A stretch of 64,000 nt of DNA from Lachnotalea glycerini (GCF_003201285.1 NZ_QICS01000013.1:1-64000); one strand, 5' to 3'; shown: positions 1 to 10,405, counted from the stretch's first letter. The notes: generated by a model not told the origin, from the letters alone. Program-made: numbers and translations.

Positions 1-3000
1 ATAATTCGCTCGGCTTCACCAAACGCAGTTACAAACAACCCTCCTGCATACGCATAACTGTCAGTTTTTGTGGTTACTTCTCCATAACGGTTTTCCAGGC
101 TTTGTGTAACCGGATCCACATATACCTCACTCTCTACCTGAACTTCTCCCGGAAAATGTAGGTAATCTGAGATTCCTGCCGTTGTTTTGACTGTTTTTGT
201 GGGTTCACTTTTGATGTGAATCTCTCCCGGCATTGATACAATATCCCCGATTCCCGCTGTTGCTTTTATCGTGTTTGGTGACAAATCACTACTGCTAGAT
301 GAATTAGATCCATAGCTTGCGTATTCATGATAACTGTGTCCACTCGGGTCAACGTAATTAACCGGATTATTACCCGTATACGCATACAGATTCTGTGTCA
401 GCGGATCTTCCAAGCTTCCTGTATCGGTGTCCTGTGTCAGAAATCCTCCGATACTGCTATTATAATACCTTGCTCGTAGATATTGCAATCCGGTATTGGT
501 ATCCACTGCTTCCGCATTGTACCCATAAGGGCTGTCGGTTTCTCCACTTACCTGTGCCACTCCGTAGGCATCGTACTGATAGGTCACCGTTGGCGTTGCG
601 TGTACACTTGTTAAGGCAGATACGCTTCCTTGTCCGTCATACAGATAATACTGCGTCTGGCTGGCACCGTCACGCAGGTTCGTATAACTGTTTCTCTGTG
701 CACCGTAATCATATACAGAGGCTGCCTTGTCATTGACATCATATTCCATCAGAACCTGCGTATATTCCTGATTCACATCATTGACATAGCTGGTCATTTG
801 ATAGTTTTCCCGCTCAATATCGTCTGTTCCGCTTGGAATCAGTACAGTTTCATACAATGCTTTTTCATAACCGCTTAATTCTTCTAATTCCTCCTTGGGA
901 ATGAGTGCGCTTCCCTCCTCGTACTGCTTTTCGCTTTTGATATGAGTCTTGGTATCGGTTTCTATCTCAGGATTACTTTGCCTCACATCAGTCTGCGTTG
1001 TTTCACTCCACTTTGGCTTTGCTTCCTCCCGCGTCAAAGATGTCTCATTCTCTTCAGACACTGATGCTGACGCTGTTGTCTGATACTCGGTTGTCTTGGT
1101 ATGCCTTACGATATAATACTGATTGTTGATATAATCCCATGCTTCACGAAACCAGTTGGATAAATACTGCGGTGCGCCGCTAAAGCTCTGGATTAAGGCT
1201 TGCCCAAATCCATACCAGAAGATATTGACACTAGGGTCTACGTAAAGTCTGGTTTCCTCTATTTCTGTGTTCGGGGCGTAGCTTGGATTGTCTGCTTTTT
1301 CTTTCGCCTTTTCCTCAACTGTTACTTCCTTGGTTTGGTCACCTGCTTGCTGATGATAACTCTTTCTTGTGGCCGTTGTCTGGGTATCACGGCGGATAAA
1401 GGTTTTCTTAATGCTCTCTGTCACCTTATCCCAAGTGAATACGCCACGGCAGGTATCATATTCGACCGGCTTTTGCATGCTTTGCTCACTTGAAACAAAG
1501 TCCTTGTGTTCTGCAATGGTTTCCTCATAGCTTTCGCTTGTTCTTTCTACGGTAAAAATCCGGTTTCCATCGCCGTCATACAGAGCCGCCATTAACAGGG
1601 TTCCCTGCTCTTTAACGGAATTCAGACGGTTTTCCACATCATAATAATAGCTTACTTCCTCTTCACCGGGTGCCAGTTCCTTTACCATATTTCCGTTCTG
1701 ATCGTACTCATAGATGGTTGTCCCATTCTTACTGTCCTTTGAGCTAATCAGGCGGTTGGCTTCGTTATAGGTATTCTCAGTCCACTGTTTACTGATGGTA
1801 TCTTCCGACTTTTCAATGCAGATACGGTTGCCTGCCTGATCGTAGGTGTAACGGATATCGGTTTCTTTTTTATCCTGTCGCTTCACAACTTTGGTAAGCT
1901 GACCTCGAAGGTCATAGGTGAAGCTGCTCTTAATGTTGATTTTGTCCTTATCTTGGTACTGTGTCTCTTCCTCTTCAGTGATAAAGCCACTGTTGTCATA
2001 GCAGTAGGTATAGGAAGAAAGGACTTTTCCCTTTGCGTTTTGGTTCTCTACTAAGGTTACCTGATTTAATACATCGTAGGTAAGCTTTGTTACGGTTTGG
2101 TTTGGCCGCTTAATCTGAATTAGATTTCCTGCTTCATCATAGGTGTAATGGGTTTCCTTTTTATTACGGTCAGTCAGCACCGTCAGTCTGTCCAGTGCAT
2201 CATAGGTGTAGGTGACGGTTTTACCATCCGGATAGATTAGCTTTGAGAGGTTTGCGTAGGAATCATACTCATAGTGTATTTCTTTTTGGTCACTGGTTCT
2301 TACAAGAGCAATTCTTCCTGCTTCATCGTATTCATAGGAGGTGGTTCCTGTTACATCCTCCATGGAGATTTTTCGTCCCTCACTGTCGTAGGCGTAGAGT
2401 ACGTTTTCTTTTTCGTGCTCTTTTCCATAATCTATCGCTACAAGCTGGTCAAGCTGGTTGTAATCATATTGTATGGTGGTGCCATCTTGCTGCTTTTCTT
2501 CCTTTAATCTTCCCTCGATGTCATAGGTAAATTCCAAAATCTCGGAAAGCGGATTCGTAGTGGATGTCATTCTTCCAAGTAAATCGTAGGTGTAGCTTGT
2601 CGTATTTTGGTTTGCATCGGTCACACTTTCGAGATTGCCGACACTGTCATAGGTATAAGTGGTTTCAATTCCATCACCGTCTGTTACTTTCGTAATCCGG
2701 TCTGCCAAATCATACGCGTAGGCAATGCTTCTGCCCTCTTCATCCATAATCGAGGTAAGGTTTTGGTTTCCATCGTAGGTCAGCTTTAAACTGTTTCCTT
2801 TTGCATTGGTGATTGCTGTCTTTTGACCTATTTTGTCATACTCGTAGGAAGTTTTTTGTCCAGCAGCGTCTATGACACCTGTTACTTGATTCTTATTATC
2901 ATATTCATAGCTTGTGGTCTGTAACAAAGCATTGGTCACAGACGTCTGGTTTCCCACTGGGTCGTAACCGTATTGTGTGCTTCGGCCTCCATTTTCGGTC

Positions 3001-6000
3001 AACTTGGTTAAATTGCCAACAATATCGTAGGTTAGTTCTGTCACCTTTCCTACCGGGTCGGTCTGTGTCGTGATACGGTCAAGCACATCATAAGTGTAGG
3101 TGGTCTTACTTCCCAATGGTGATACGACACTTGAAAGATTCCCCGCATCATCATAGGTATAAGAGGTAGTTGCATTTTCTTCATTCGTGGTCGTAAGCAG
3201 CCGATGCTGCTTATCATAGGTATAGGAAACCACTCTTCCTGCCTGATCGCTTTCTTGTATCAAATCTCCGACACTGTCGTAGGCATATTGTCGGGTTTGA
3301 TTTTCTGGTGCTTCCAGTTTCGTCAATCGACCAAGCTGATCGTAGGCATAGGAATATTGTGCTCCGTTTGGAAGGCTTCGTTTGACTGCCTGATTGTTTT
3401 GGTCATATTCTAACTGGGTAACACCGCCGAGTGGGTCAGTAACGGTGGTGGTGTTTCCATGTCCGTCATACGTATAGGCATAGCTTCCGCCATTTGGAGT
3501 GGTAAGCTGTGTGAGCTGGCTGACTGAATCGTAGGTATAATTGGTTACATTACCTGCTGCATCCTGATATTTGATTAAATTACCAAGGGCATCATATAAA
3601 TATTCCTGCTTTGATTTGTCTGCCTCCTCTACTGCAATGACCTGTCCAAGGGCATCATAGGTAAAGCTTGTTTTATTTCCATTTTGATCTTTCTGTGAAA
3701 GAAGATTGCCTGTGCTGTCGTATTCAAAGCTCTTGGCAGCTCCTGCTGCATCCTGTACCTGTGTCAGGTTGCCAAGTAGATCGTATTGATAACTGTTTTT
3801 CTCGCCAAGTGGATTGGTATCACTGGTTAAATTGCCAAGCTGATCATAGGTATATTGATAAGTGCGAAGCAGCTCATCCTCCTTTGAAATAAGACGGTTG
3901 TTCTTATCATACTCATAGGTGGCCGCTTTCCCTTCTGAATCTGTTATTTTTATCACATTTCCCATTTTGTCATATTCATATTGGGTAGTATTTCCATCCA
4001 GTGCTGTAACCGAGGTTAAATTTTTGCTGACATCGTAGGTATACGTTGTTTTCTGTCCCAGACTGTTTGTGAGGGAGGTGATATTTCCAAATGCATCATA
4101 GGTATATTCCTTGCATTCTCCTGCACTGTTTTCTTCCTTTAACAACTGTCCCTTTTTGTCATACTGATAGCTTGTTTTTAGTCCTTCACTGTCTGAGGAT
4201 TCGATTAAATGATTTCGACTGTCATAAGTATAGGAAAGGAAAGACTGGTTGGGTGCCACGATTTTTGTATTGTTTCCTGCACTGTCGTATTCTAAATCAT
4301 AGCGGTTCCCATTTGCATCAATGACCTTTACTACCAGCCCTCTTTTATTAAACTCATAGGCTGTTGTGCCGTTTAAGGCATTGGTTATGGCGGTGGTGTT
4401 TCCTGCCTCATCATAGCTTATTTTTGTTACAAAGTTTCTCTGGTCAACTGTCTGAGTAAGCTGATTCACCAAATCGTAACAATTCTTTGTTGTATTTCCG
4501 AGTGAATCCGTTGTCTGTATCAGGTTGCTGTTGTTATCGTAGGCAAAGGTAGTCAGATGACCCAGCGCATCGGTTACTGCTGTCAGATTGCCGATTTTGT
4601 CATATTTGTATGCTGTTTCGTTTCCAAGTGCATCGGTCTGCTTGATTAAATTGCCTGCTGCATCATACGCATATAATATGGTGCCTGTATTTGGTAGTGT
4701 CTGTGCAATCATTTGATTTAGGGCATCATAAACAAAGAAGTACTTCTTTCCATCACTGCTTATCATTTGTGTCAGGTTGTCATTTGAATCATATCCTAAA
4801 TTGGTTACAAGACCGCCCTCTTGTTCATATTTTGTCATACGGTTTGCCGCATCATATTCAAAAGTAACCTGTTCTCCATTCTCATCGGTCTGCTTGATTG
4901 GAAGTCCGTTAACCGAATAGGCAGTGGCAATCTGTGCTCCCAACGGATCGGTTTTTAAGGATACTTGATTGCAGCGGTAATCGTATTCATAAGAAGTGGC
5001 ATTCCCATTTGCATCGATTTCTTTTACTTTATTTCCTGCCACATCATATTCGTATTGAATCGTTTGTCCTTCTGCATTGGCAGCAGAGATTTGATGACCC
5101 ATACTGTCATAGGCATAGGTTATGGCTTCCCCCTTTGGGTTGATTTCTTTGGTCTTATTTCCATTGGCATCATATTCATAATGATACACTCTGCCCATGG
5201 GGTCTGTTAAGGTAACAATGTTTCCGTTTTTGTCATGGGTAAAGCTTGTTTGTCCACCATTGTAATCAACGATTGCAGTAATATTTCCTGCATTGTCATA
5301 GGTGTAATCCGTACTTTTGCCTGCCGGATTGATTTCCTTTACTTTACGCCCTGCGCTGTCATACTGATAGGTGGTTGTATTTCCTGCCTTATCTGTAAAA
5401 GAGATTATATCTCCCTTGCCGTCGTAGGAAAAGGTCTGGGTTTGCCCCATTGCATCAATGATGCTGTGCACCCAAGGTCCTTGATAGGTAAACGTCGTCT
5501 GTAAGCCTTTTGCATCTTTCATTTCTGTTACATGATTGTTTGTATCATAAGTGTAGTAAATACTGCGATTATCTGGCTTGGTTATCTTAATGAGGTTTGA
5601 ATTACCATCATATTCATAGGCGGTAAGGTTTCCTGCATAGTCAGTCTCACTTAACAGCAGATTCTGGCTGTTGTAGGAATAAGACTTACTAGCCCCGTCA
5701 AACCTTGTCTCTTTTGTCATGTTTCCACTGGCATCGTATTCATAGACGGTTTGATGTCCCAGTACGTCGGTTTCTGCTGTCAGTTGATTGCCACTGTAGG
5801 ATTTGGACACGCTCGAGCCATTTGGGTAGGTAATCTTGGTTGTCCTATGCTGGTCATCATAGCTATAAATGGTTTGTGCTCCTGTTCCATCTGTCGTAAT
5901 TGTTTTTCCATCCTGATAGGTAAGAAAGCACTCGTTGTTGTTTGCATCGACCTGTCTTGTTACTCTATCCTCACTGTCATAGGTGTTGCTTACGACTCTG

Positions 6001-9000
6001 TCACCGCTTCCATCGTACCATTCTGTCATGCGGTGTGCGTCGTCGTAACAGTAGTGAAGAGTGATTCCAAGCTCATTGGTAAAGGAGGTCAAATTCTCTG
6101 AATCATCATAACCATAGGTTAGTGTATTACCGTCAGGAAGCTGTATGGCTGTTATGTTGCCATTCTCATTGCAGTTGATATGGTAGGTAAAGCCTGTACT
6201 GGAGCTGATTGCTTGCAGAAAATAATTGGCATCATAGGTTAGGGTGATGGTATTGCCCTTTGCATCTATAATCTGTGTCAAATAGCCATATTCATTAAAG
6301 ATACGCTTCGTGTTAGAATGATCGGTAATCGTATATTCGTATACACTGTAGGCTTTGTCTTTTTTTCCCATATTGACCGTTCTTGTTCCAACAACTCGTT
6401 CTTCTAACGAATCGTCATAGCCTTCCGGCGGTGTGTAGGTATTGCCGTTCTTTTGAAAGGTCAGTGAGCTTCCATCACCTCTGCTGTAGATGATGTTCTC
6501 ATTTTCATCTTTTGAAAGCTGTTCCTCGTAATTAAACTGCCAGCCTCGTCCAAAAGAGCTGTTTCTTGTGGAGCCCTTTGCGTTGTAGCTTCTGGTAATG
6601 GCAAACTGTTTTGTTTCATCAGTAATGCTTGCATCGGTCTGCTCCATATAGAAGTTACCCGTATTTAGATTAATCGGCTCAAAGCCAAACTTACAATGTA
6701 AGCCTCGTCCCATTAGAAGGGAATCTATCTGTGCTTTGGAATCATCGGTTAATTTGGGTGGATTATATGGTTTGTTTGCATTCTTTTTTGGATTTCTTAT
6801 AAATAATGTATTGTTTTTAACAACTAAGGTATCGGCTGCCTTGTTATCATAGAGCATTTGACTGAGTGGAACTCCATAGTATTTTGCAATCTTTGGCAAG
6901 GTATCAAACTGTGTGACCTTATAGATTAGAAACGTCTCACTTTCGGCCTTTTTACCTGTTACATTGTCCTTGGCAGCAGTCGCATTGATCTGATATAACA
7001 CATTAAAGTCAAAATTGACAAATGGAAGCATCGTCTGCCAATTAGAGAGCTTGTCCTTATATTTTGTTGTTCCGGATGGAAATAAACTATTGGTTGCACT
7101 ACTGTTTGGAAATACCTTATAGTAGCCTGCCAATACCGAGGAGTTGAAGTTCTTGGCAGCATCATTTAACTCGTAAGTGACGGTTGCGCCCGGTTTGGCT
7201 TCGCCATCTGCATATACACCATGAAATAAATGCTTGCCGCTTAAATTTGATTCAATCAAAGTTCTAAGATTTACGGTAGTGGCATCTAGGGAATAGTTGT
7301 TTTCGTCCAGCTCACCTTCATATTTCCAGTCAATCACAATCTTTGGCTTTTTACTCTTTTTGATTCCTGCTGATTCATTTGTATAAAACTCAGCATTTGT
7401 CTTTGCTTCCTTATCTGCAATGAGTACCAAACCATGAACAGGTGCAATTCCTTGTATCCATCTGCTTACGGTGTCTTTGATATCAATTTCATGCTTTCCT
7501 ATTTTGGATTTAAAATTACTGTTCTCACCTGCAACCTCTCGGTTGATGTTTACCGAACTTTCCCATGTCATACCATCTATTCCGGCTTTATGATTCAAGG
7601 CTTTTTCCAATCGGTAACAGGTGATATTTCCTTTTTCATTTCCTGCATATTGGTAAATTTGTAGCTTTGCATCTGTGACCACCGCATCTTCCGGAATTAT
7701 ATCGTTAAACCAATAGCCTACAATAATATAGCTTCTGCTTTTTCCATAATCAGATGAGGAGCCTACATATCCAACCGTACTAGACAAGAAATTGGACTCT
7801 GAGCAGATGGAGTATATGACAATTTGCTTATCAATTGTATTAATGGACGGATCGATATGAATCGGATAAAGACGCTCTTGGCTGTCTAACCACTCCTGAT
7901 TTGCTGTCATTGTAACAATGTAGTCTTCTTCTTTTTCCGCAAGATTCAGCGTAATATCGGTACTCTCTGCTCCTAGCTCGTCTGTCATAACTGGAGCTTC
8001 TAGCGTCATGGACGGTATGTTGTCTTCCCCCTTGAATATGTACACGACATTGTCAATCAGCTTCGCATAAAGCCCTTCCTTTGAGAAGCGGTAGGAGTAT
8101 TCATTTCGCTTTGTTCTCTCGTTTAAAATAATATCTTCTTTTATACCAAACGTTTCAACTGTATATTGAATATGAATATTGTCAAATACCTGATTGTATA
8201 AGATGGCATTTTCTTTGACCGCCGCCTTGCTGTAATCACCTTCCATAGGATAAAGGGTGAGTGAAAAATCATTTTTACTCAGTGTAATACCATTGGTATC
8301 GCTTCCATTTGCAGGTAAGGTTACTACCATGTCATTGCTTACATTGGTATATGCTGTAATCACCTCCTCTGTCTGAGGCTCTGTATTCTTTTCCTTATCT
8401 TGTATTGTATTTTCTTTGGTTTCTTGTTCCTTCGAAGCATCCGTTACTTGTTCTTCTATTACCAATTCTTCTGTATCTGATTTGTCTGTATCTGTCTTGT
8501 CTGTATCTGTCTTGTCTGTATCTGTTATTTCTGTATCTGTTATTTCTGTATCTGTTTTGTCTGTATCTGTCTTGTCTGTATCTGTTATTTCTGTATCTGT
8601 TCTGCCTGTATCTGTTTTGTCTGCATCTGCATTATCCGTTGCATTTTCGTCTTCCACTGCTTCGTTCGTAACCTCTGCTGCTTTTTCTGCCTCGTCTTTT
8701 ATTACTGTTGCTTCCCCTGCTTCATTGGTTTGCACTTGAGGTGTTGCTTGCTTCGTGTTTGAAAATACTGACAACTTCGTTGCAAATTCGCTTTTTTGTT
8801 CTGTTGCTTCTTTCTTATCATCAATTGTCTTTTCTTCTGTTTCCGGCTCTTTCTTATCATCAATTGTCTTTTCTTCTGTTTCCGGCTCTTTCTTATCATC
8901 AATTGTCTTTTCTTCTGTTTCTGGCTCTTTCTTATCATCAATTATCTTTTCTTCCGTTACCGGCTCTAGTGTATTATCAATTTCTTTTTCTTGCCCTTCG

Positions 9001-9629
9001 CTGTCAACATAGGTATTTGGAATATCACTGTATACCGTTTTATACGTTCCCTCCGGTGTTTTGTAAACTTTTGTATACTGTGTGACCTGTATTGGTTCTC
9101 CATATAAAACATCAAGCTCATCTTCTTCATCCTCAATCGAAGGCAATTCAAGCTTCTGTTGTTTTGATTGTTCTTTTTCCTCGTTGTTAAAAATCGCTTC
9201 TGTTTGTTTGTCTTTCTCCTCTTTAGGAGGATTTTCCTGAGCAGCATCCTCTTGCGGTTGACTTTCTTGAATCACACCTTCTTGCTCCTTGGAAGCATCT
9301 GTAGTTGGTTCCTGTGGTATTTTTTCTGTCTGCTCTGTGTTTTCTTCTTCGGGCTGTTCCTGTGGTGTTTCCAGTAAGTCAGAATTTTCTTCTACTGAAT
9401 CGGCCGTATCCTCCTGTGTCTTTTCTTGCTCCTCGTCAATTTGTATTTGTTGTTCGTCTTCTTTTATTTCTGAATAAACATTTGCCTTTGGATAGTCAAA
9501 TACTTCCCTTTCCTTCTCTATCGTCTGTTCCTGCTTTGTCTCAATCACTTCGGCAAATGCCTGTAAATCATTCGTAACAAATAAACATAGCGCTAATACA
9601 ACTGCTATGACTCTTTTATCAATTTTCAT
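1..9629 (-). CDS. WapA-like giant Rhs/YD-repeat secreted polymorphic toxin (C-terminus outside window)
   Basis: The minus-strand frame stays open from the ATG at 9629 to the left edge, giving at least 3,209 residues. Layout: signal peptide (about 1-28, ending QAFA); an acidic Glu/Thr/Pro-rich stretch to about residue 410 with tandem repeats; a DNRLRE-type domain as in WapA proteins (about 600-770); a LysM-like module (about 900-940, starting IYKVTQFDTLPKIAKYYG); a DUF6531-type Rhs opening (about 980-1040, with GNFYMEQTDASI and RGWQFNYEE); then nearly 2,000 residues of YD repeats. The Rhs core ends in the hallmark YLRARYYN, GGFLTQD and NNPVNYVDPSG motifs at 336-490. Only about 112 residues of the variable tip are visible, so the toxin type and immunity partner cannot be named. 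Family knowledge: Rhs/WapA proteins are surface-attached contact-dependent toxins. A GAGGG-like ribosome site precedes the start. It probably lies in an operon with the MORN and membrane proteins upstream. Confidence 0.93.
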   Translation of the reverse strand, partial: MKIDKRVIAVVLALCLFVTNDLQAFAEVIETKQEQTIEKEREVFDYPKANVYSEIKEDEQQIQIDEEQEKTQEDTADSVEENSDLLETPQEQPEEENTEQTEKIPQEPTTDASKEQEGVIQESQPQEDAAQENPPKEEKDKQTEAIFNNEEKEQSKQQKLELPSIEDEEDELDVLYGEPIQVTQYTKVYKTPEGTYKTVYSDIPNTYVDSEGQEKEIDNTLEPVTEEKIIDDKKEPETEEKTIDDKKEPETEEKTIDDKKEPETEEKTIDDKKEATEQKSEFATKLSVFSNTKQATPQVQTNEAGEATVIKDEAEKAAEVTNEAVEDENATDNADADKTDTGRTDTEITDTDKTDTDKTDTEITDTEITDTDKTDTDKTDTDKSDTEELVIEEQVTDASKEQETKENTIQDKEKNTEPQTEEVITAYTNVSNDMVVTLPANGSDTNGITLSKNDFSLTLYPMEGDYSKAAVKENAILYNQVFDNIHIQYTVETFGIKEDIILNERTKRNEYSYRFSKEGLYAKLIDNVVYIFKGEDNIPSMTLEAPVMTDELGAESTDITLNLAEKEEDYIVTMTANQEWLDSQERLYPIHIDPSINTIDKQIVIYSICSESNFLSSTVGYVGSSSDYGKSRSYIIVGYWFNDIIPEDAVVTDAKLQIYQYAGNEKGNITCYRLEKALNHKAGIDGMTWESSVNINREVAGENSNFKSKIGKHEIDIKDTVSRWIQGIAPVHGLVLIADKEAKTNAEFYTNESAGIKKSKKPKIVIDWKYEGELDENNYSLDATTVNLRTLIESNLSGKHLFHGVYADGEAKPGATVTYELNDAAKNFNSSVLAGYYKVFPNSSATNSLFPSGTTKYKDKLSNWQTMLPFVNFDFNVLYQINATAAKDNVTGKKAESETFLIYKVTQFDTLPKIAKYYGVPLSQMLYDNKAADTLVVKNNTLFIRNPKKNANKPYNPPKLTDDSKAQIDSLLMGRGLHCKFGFEPINLNTGNFYMEQTDASITDETKQFAITRSYNAKGSTRNSSFGRGWQFNYEEQLSKDENENIIYSRGDGSSLTFQKNGNTYTPPEGYDDSLEERVVGTRTVNMGKKDKAYSVYEYTITDHSNTKRIFNEYGYLTQIIDAKGNTITLTYDANYFLQAISSSTGFTYHINCNENGNITAIQLPDGNTLTYGYDDSENLTSFTNELGITLHYCYDDAHRMTEWYDGSGDRVVSNTYDSEDRVTRQVDANNNECFLTYQDGKTITTDGTGAQTIYSYDDQHRTTKITYPNGSSVSKSYSGNQLTAETDVLGHQTVYEYDASGNMTKETRFDGASKSYSYNSQNLLLSETDYAGNLTAYEYDGNSNLIKITKPDNRSIYYTYDTNNHVTEMKDAKGLQTTFTYQGPWVHSIIDAMGQTQTFSYDGKGDIISFTDKAGNTTTYQYDSAGRKVKEINPAGKSTDYTYDNAGNITAIVDYNGGQTSFTHDKNGNIVTLTDPMGRVYHYEYDANGNKTKEINPKGEAITYAYDSMGHQISAANAEGQTIQYEYDVAGNKVKEIDANGNATSYEYDYRCNQVSLKTDPLGAQIATAYSVNGLPIKQTDENGEQVTFEYDAANRMTKYEQEGGLVTNLGYDSNDNLTQMISSDGKKYFFVYDALNQMIAQTLPNTGTILYAYDAAGNLIKQTDALGNETAYKYDKIGNLTAVTDALGHLTTFAYDNNSNLIQTTDSLGNTTKNCYDLVNQLTQTVDQRNFVTKISYDEAGNTTAITNALNGTTAYEFNKRGLVVKVIDANGNRYDLEYDSAGNNTKIVAPNQSFLSYTYDSRNHLIESSDSEGLKTSYQYDKKGQLLKEENSAGECKEYTYDAFGNITSLTNSLGQKTTYTYDVSKNLTSVTALDGNTTQYEYDKMGNVIKITDSEGKAATYEYDKNNRLISKEDELLRTYQYTYDQLGNLTSDTNPLGEKNSYQYDLLGNLTQVQDAAGAAKSFEYDSTGNLLSQKDQNGNKTSFTYDALGQVIAVEEADKSKQEYLYDALGNLIKYQDAAGNVTNYTYDSVSQLTQLTTPNGGSYAYTYDGHGNTTTVTDPLGGVTQLEYDQNNQAVKRSLPNGAQYSYAYDQLGRLTKLEAPENQTRQYAYDSVGDLIQESDQAGRVVSYTYDKQHRLLTTTNEENATTSYTYDDAGNLSSVVSPLGSKTTYTYDVLDRITTQTDPVGKVTELTYDIVGNLTKLTENGGRSTQYGYDPVGNQTSVTNALLQTTSYEYDNKNQVTGVIDAAGQKTSYEYDKIGQKTAITNAKGNSLKLTYDGNQNLTSIMDEEGRSIAYAYDLADRITKVTDGDGIETTYTYDSVGNLESVTDANQNTTSYTYDLLGRMTSTTNPLSEILEFTYDIEGRLKEEKQQDGTTIQYDYNQLDQLVAIDYGKEHEKENVLYAYDSEGRKISMEDVTGTTSYEYDEAGRIALVRTSDQKEIHYEYDSYANLSKLIYPDGKTVTYTYDALDRLTVLTDRNKKETHYTYDEAGNLIQIKRPNQTVTKLTYDVLNQVTLVENQNAKGKVLSSYTYCYDNSGFITEEEETQYQDKDKINIKSSFTYDLRGQLTKVVKRQDKKETDIRYTYDQAGNRICIEKSEDTISKQWTENTYNEANRLISSKDSKNGTTIYEYDQNGNMVKELAPGEEEVSYYYDVENRLNSVKEQGTLLMAALYDGDGNRIFTVERTSESYEETIAEHKDFVSSEQSMQKPVEYDTCRGVFTWDKVTESIKKTFIRRDTQTTATRKSYHQQAGDQTKEVTVEEKAKEKADNPSYAPNTEIEETRLYVDPSVNIFWYGFGQALIQSFSGAPQYLSNWFREAWDYINNQYYIVRHTKTTEYQTTASASVSEENETSLTREEAKPKWSETTQTDVRQSNPEIETDTKTHIKSEKQYEEGSALIPKEELEELSGYEKALYETVLIPSGTDDIERENYQMTSYVNDVNQEYTQVLMEYDVNDKAASVYDYGAQRNSYTNLRDGASQTQYYLYDGQGSVSALTSVHATPTVTYQYDAYGVAQVSGETDSPYGYNAEAVDTNTGLQYLRARYYNSSIGGFLTQDTDTGSLEDPLTQNLYAYTGNNPVNYVDPSGHSYHEYASYGSNSSSSSDLSPNTIKATAGIGDIVSMPGEIHIKSEPTKTVKTTAGISDYLHFPGEVQVESEVYVDPVTQSLENRYGEVTTKTDSYAYAGGLFVTAFGEAERI
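8468..8640 (-). repeat. 15-bp tandem repeats within the Rhs gene (TDT[DE][KI] pentapeptides)
   Basis: About ten consecutive 15-bp units encode a Thr/Asp-rich pentapeptide array (TDTDK / TDTEI) in the N-terminal acidic linker of the Rhs protein. The reading frame is preserved, so copy-number change would alter linker length without disrupting the gene. It is coding repeat DNA, not a CRISPR array: the units are contiguous with no unique spacers. Confidence 0.85.
8811..8965 (-). repeat. 39-bp tandem repeats within the Rhs gene (13-residue acidic/basic unit)
   Basis: Three near-identical 39-bp units plus a diverged fourth encode KKEPETEEKTIDD-type 13-mers. The units start at about 8811, 8850, 8889 and 8928. 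The unit is in frame, so the repeat behaves as an extendable charged spacer between the signal peptide and the structured part of the Rhs protein. Confidence 0.85.
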
Positions 9630-9739
9630 AAACTCTTATCCCTCTCTTAACTCTTTAACACTCATCCTCTTGCTTCTCTTTTTCCCACTTTTACAAAGTA
9701 TAACATCCTAAACAGAATGCTTTTTCTATCATAGAAAAC

Positions 9740-10405
9740 TCAGAGGAATTTTTTATGACTGAAAAACAGCACGCTCACCATTAGTAAGGTACTCAAACAT
9801 GCTGTCAGAATTGCCTGAATTGCCAGTGCGAAAGCACTGCTTCCGATGCGCTGTATCAGAAGTGTTCCTATGACAACGCCATAAAATAAAACCGTAGTTA
9901 CCGCAATATGATTCCCTATGCTTTTCCACGGCAAATCATAAAGTAATTTTATGAAAAGAAGCAGTACAAAAGCTTTTAGCGGAGCCACAGCAACCACTGC
10001 AATTCGTTCTATAATGATTGCAGTCTGCAAGATATCGCTTTGAAGATATGCCAGATAAACCGCTGACATGCCAATCACAACGGCGATTGCCAAGCTAACA
10101 CCTGCAAATATCAGAATAATTTTCATTAATATTTTTAATCTTACTTTCATACTCTTTTTCTCACCAAACGTAAACAGGGAATGTATCATAAGGAATATTC
10201 CAAAGATTTTAAGACTTAAGCCAGATAAATACCAAGGAGTAAAATAATAATTTTGCTGTACTGCATCTGTGACTGCAAATGGAATAAAGTAATACGCTGC
10301 CAAGTTGATAGCTAAAATCCCGCATAATAACATCATAATACTTTTGTTTTTTACTTTCCAAAACATGACTATTTTTTGCTTATTGTTCTCCCACAAACTC
10401 ATCAT
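9740..10405 (-). CDS. Multi-pass membrane protein of the Rhs/MORN operon
   Basis: This 221-residue protein has about six hydrophobic segments (for example LCGILAINLAAYYFIPFAV near the start and ILTACLSTLLMVSVLFF near the end) and a basic N-terminus. I do not recognise the family. Its start (ATG at 10405 or 10402) overlaps the last 23-26 bases of the upstream MORN gene, which implies translational coupling. The Rhs gene begins 110 bases downstream. From context it may help anchor or export the MORN or Rhs product, or protect the producer, but no residue motif supports a specific role. Confidence 0.8.
   Translation of the reverse strand: MMSLWENNKQKIVMFWKVKNKSIMMLLCGILAINLAAYYFIPFAVTDAVQQNYYFTPWYLSGLSLKIFGIFLMIHSLFTFGEKKSMKVRLKILMKIILIFAGVSLAIAVVIGMSAVYLAYLQSDILQTAIIIERIAVVAVAPLKAFVLLLFIKLLYDLPWKSIGNHIAVTTVLFYGVVIGTLLIQRIGSSAFALAIQAILTACLSTLLMVSVLFFSHKKFL

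Noticed and set aside
8468-8965. Possible CRISPR array from short repeated units
   Set aside because: Units of 15 and 39 bp are contiguous without unique spacers, keep reading frame within the Rhs gene, and no cas gene is present. The same applies to the 45-bp units at 31390-31640.
8702-9247. Minus-strand ORFs rich in RKSQKQKKRQLM-type repeats
   Set aside because: These are the alternative frame of the 39-bp repeat array inside the Rhs gene and lack independent translation signals.
395-9577. Many plus-strand ORFs of 60-125 codons across the first 9.6 kb
   Set aside because: They run antisense to the continuous Rhs frame, have no ribosome sites, and show repetitive Leu/Phe/Ser/Cys composition that is the complement of YD and acidic repeats.
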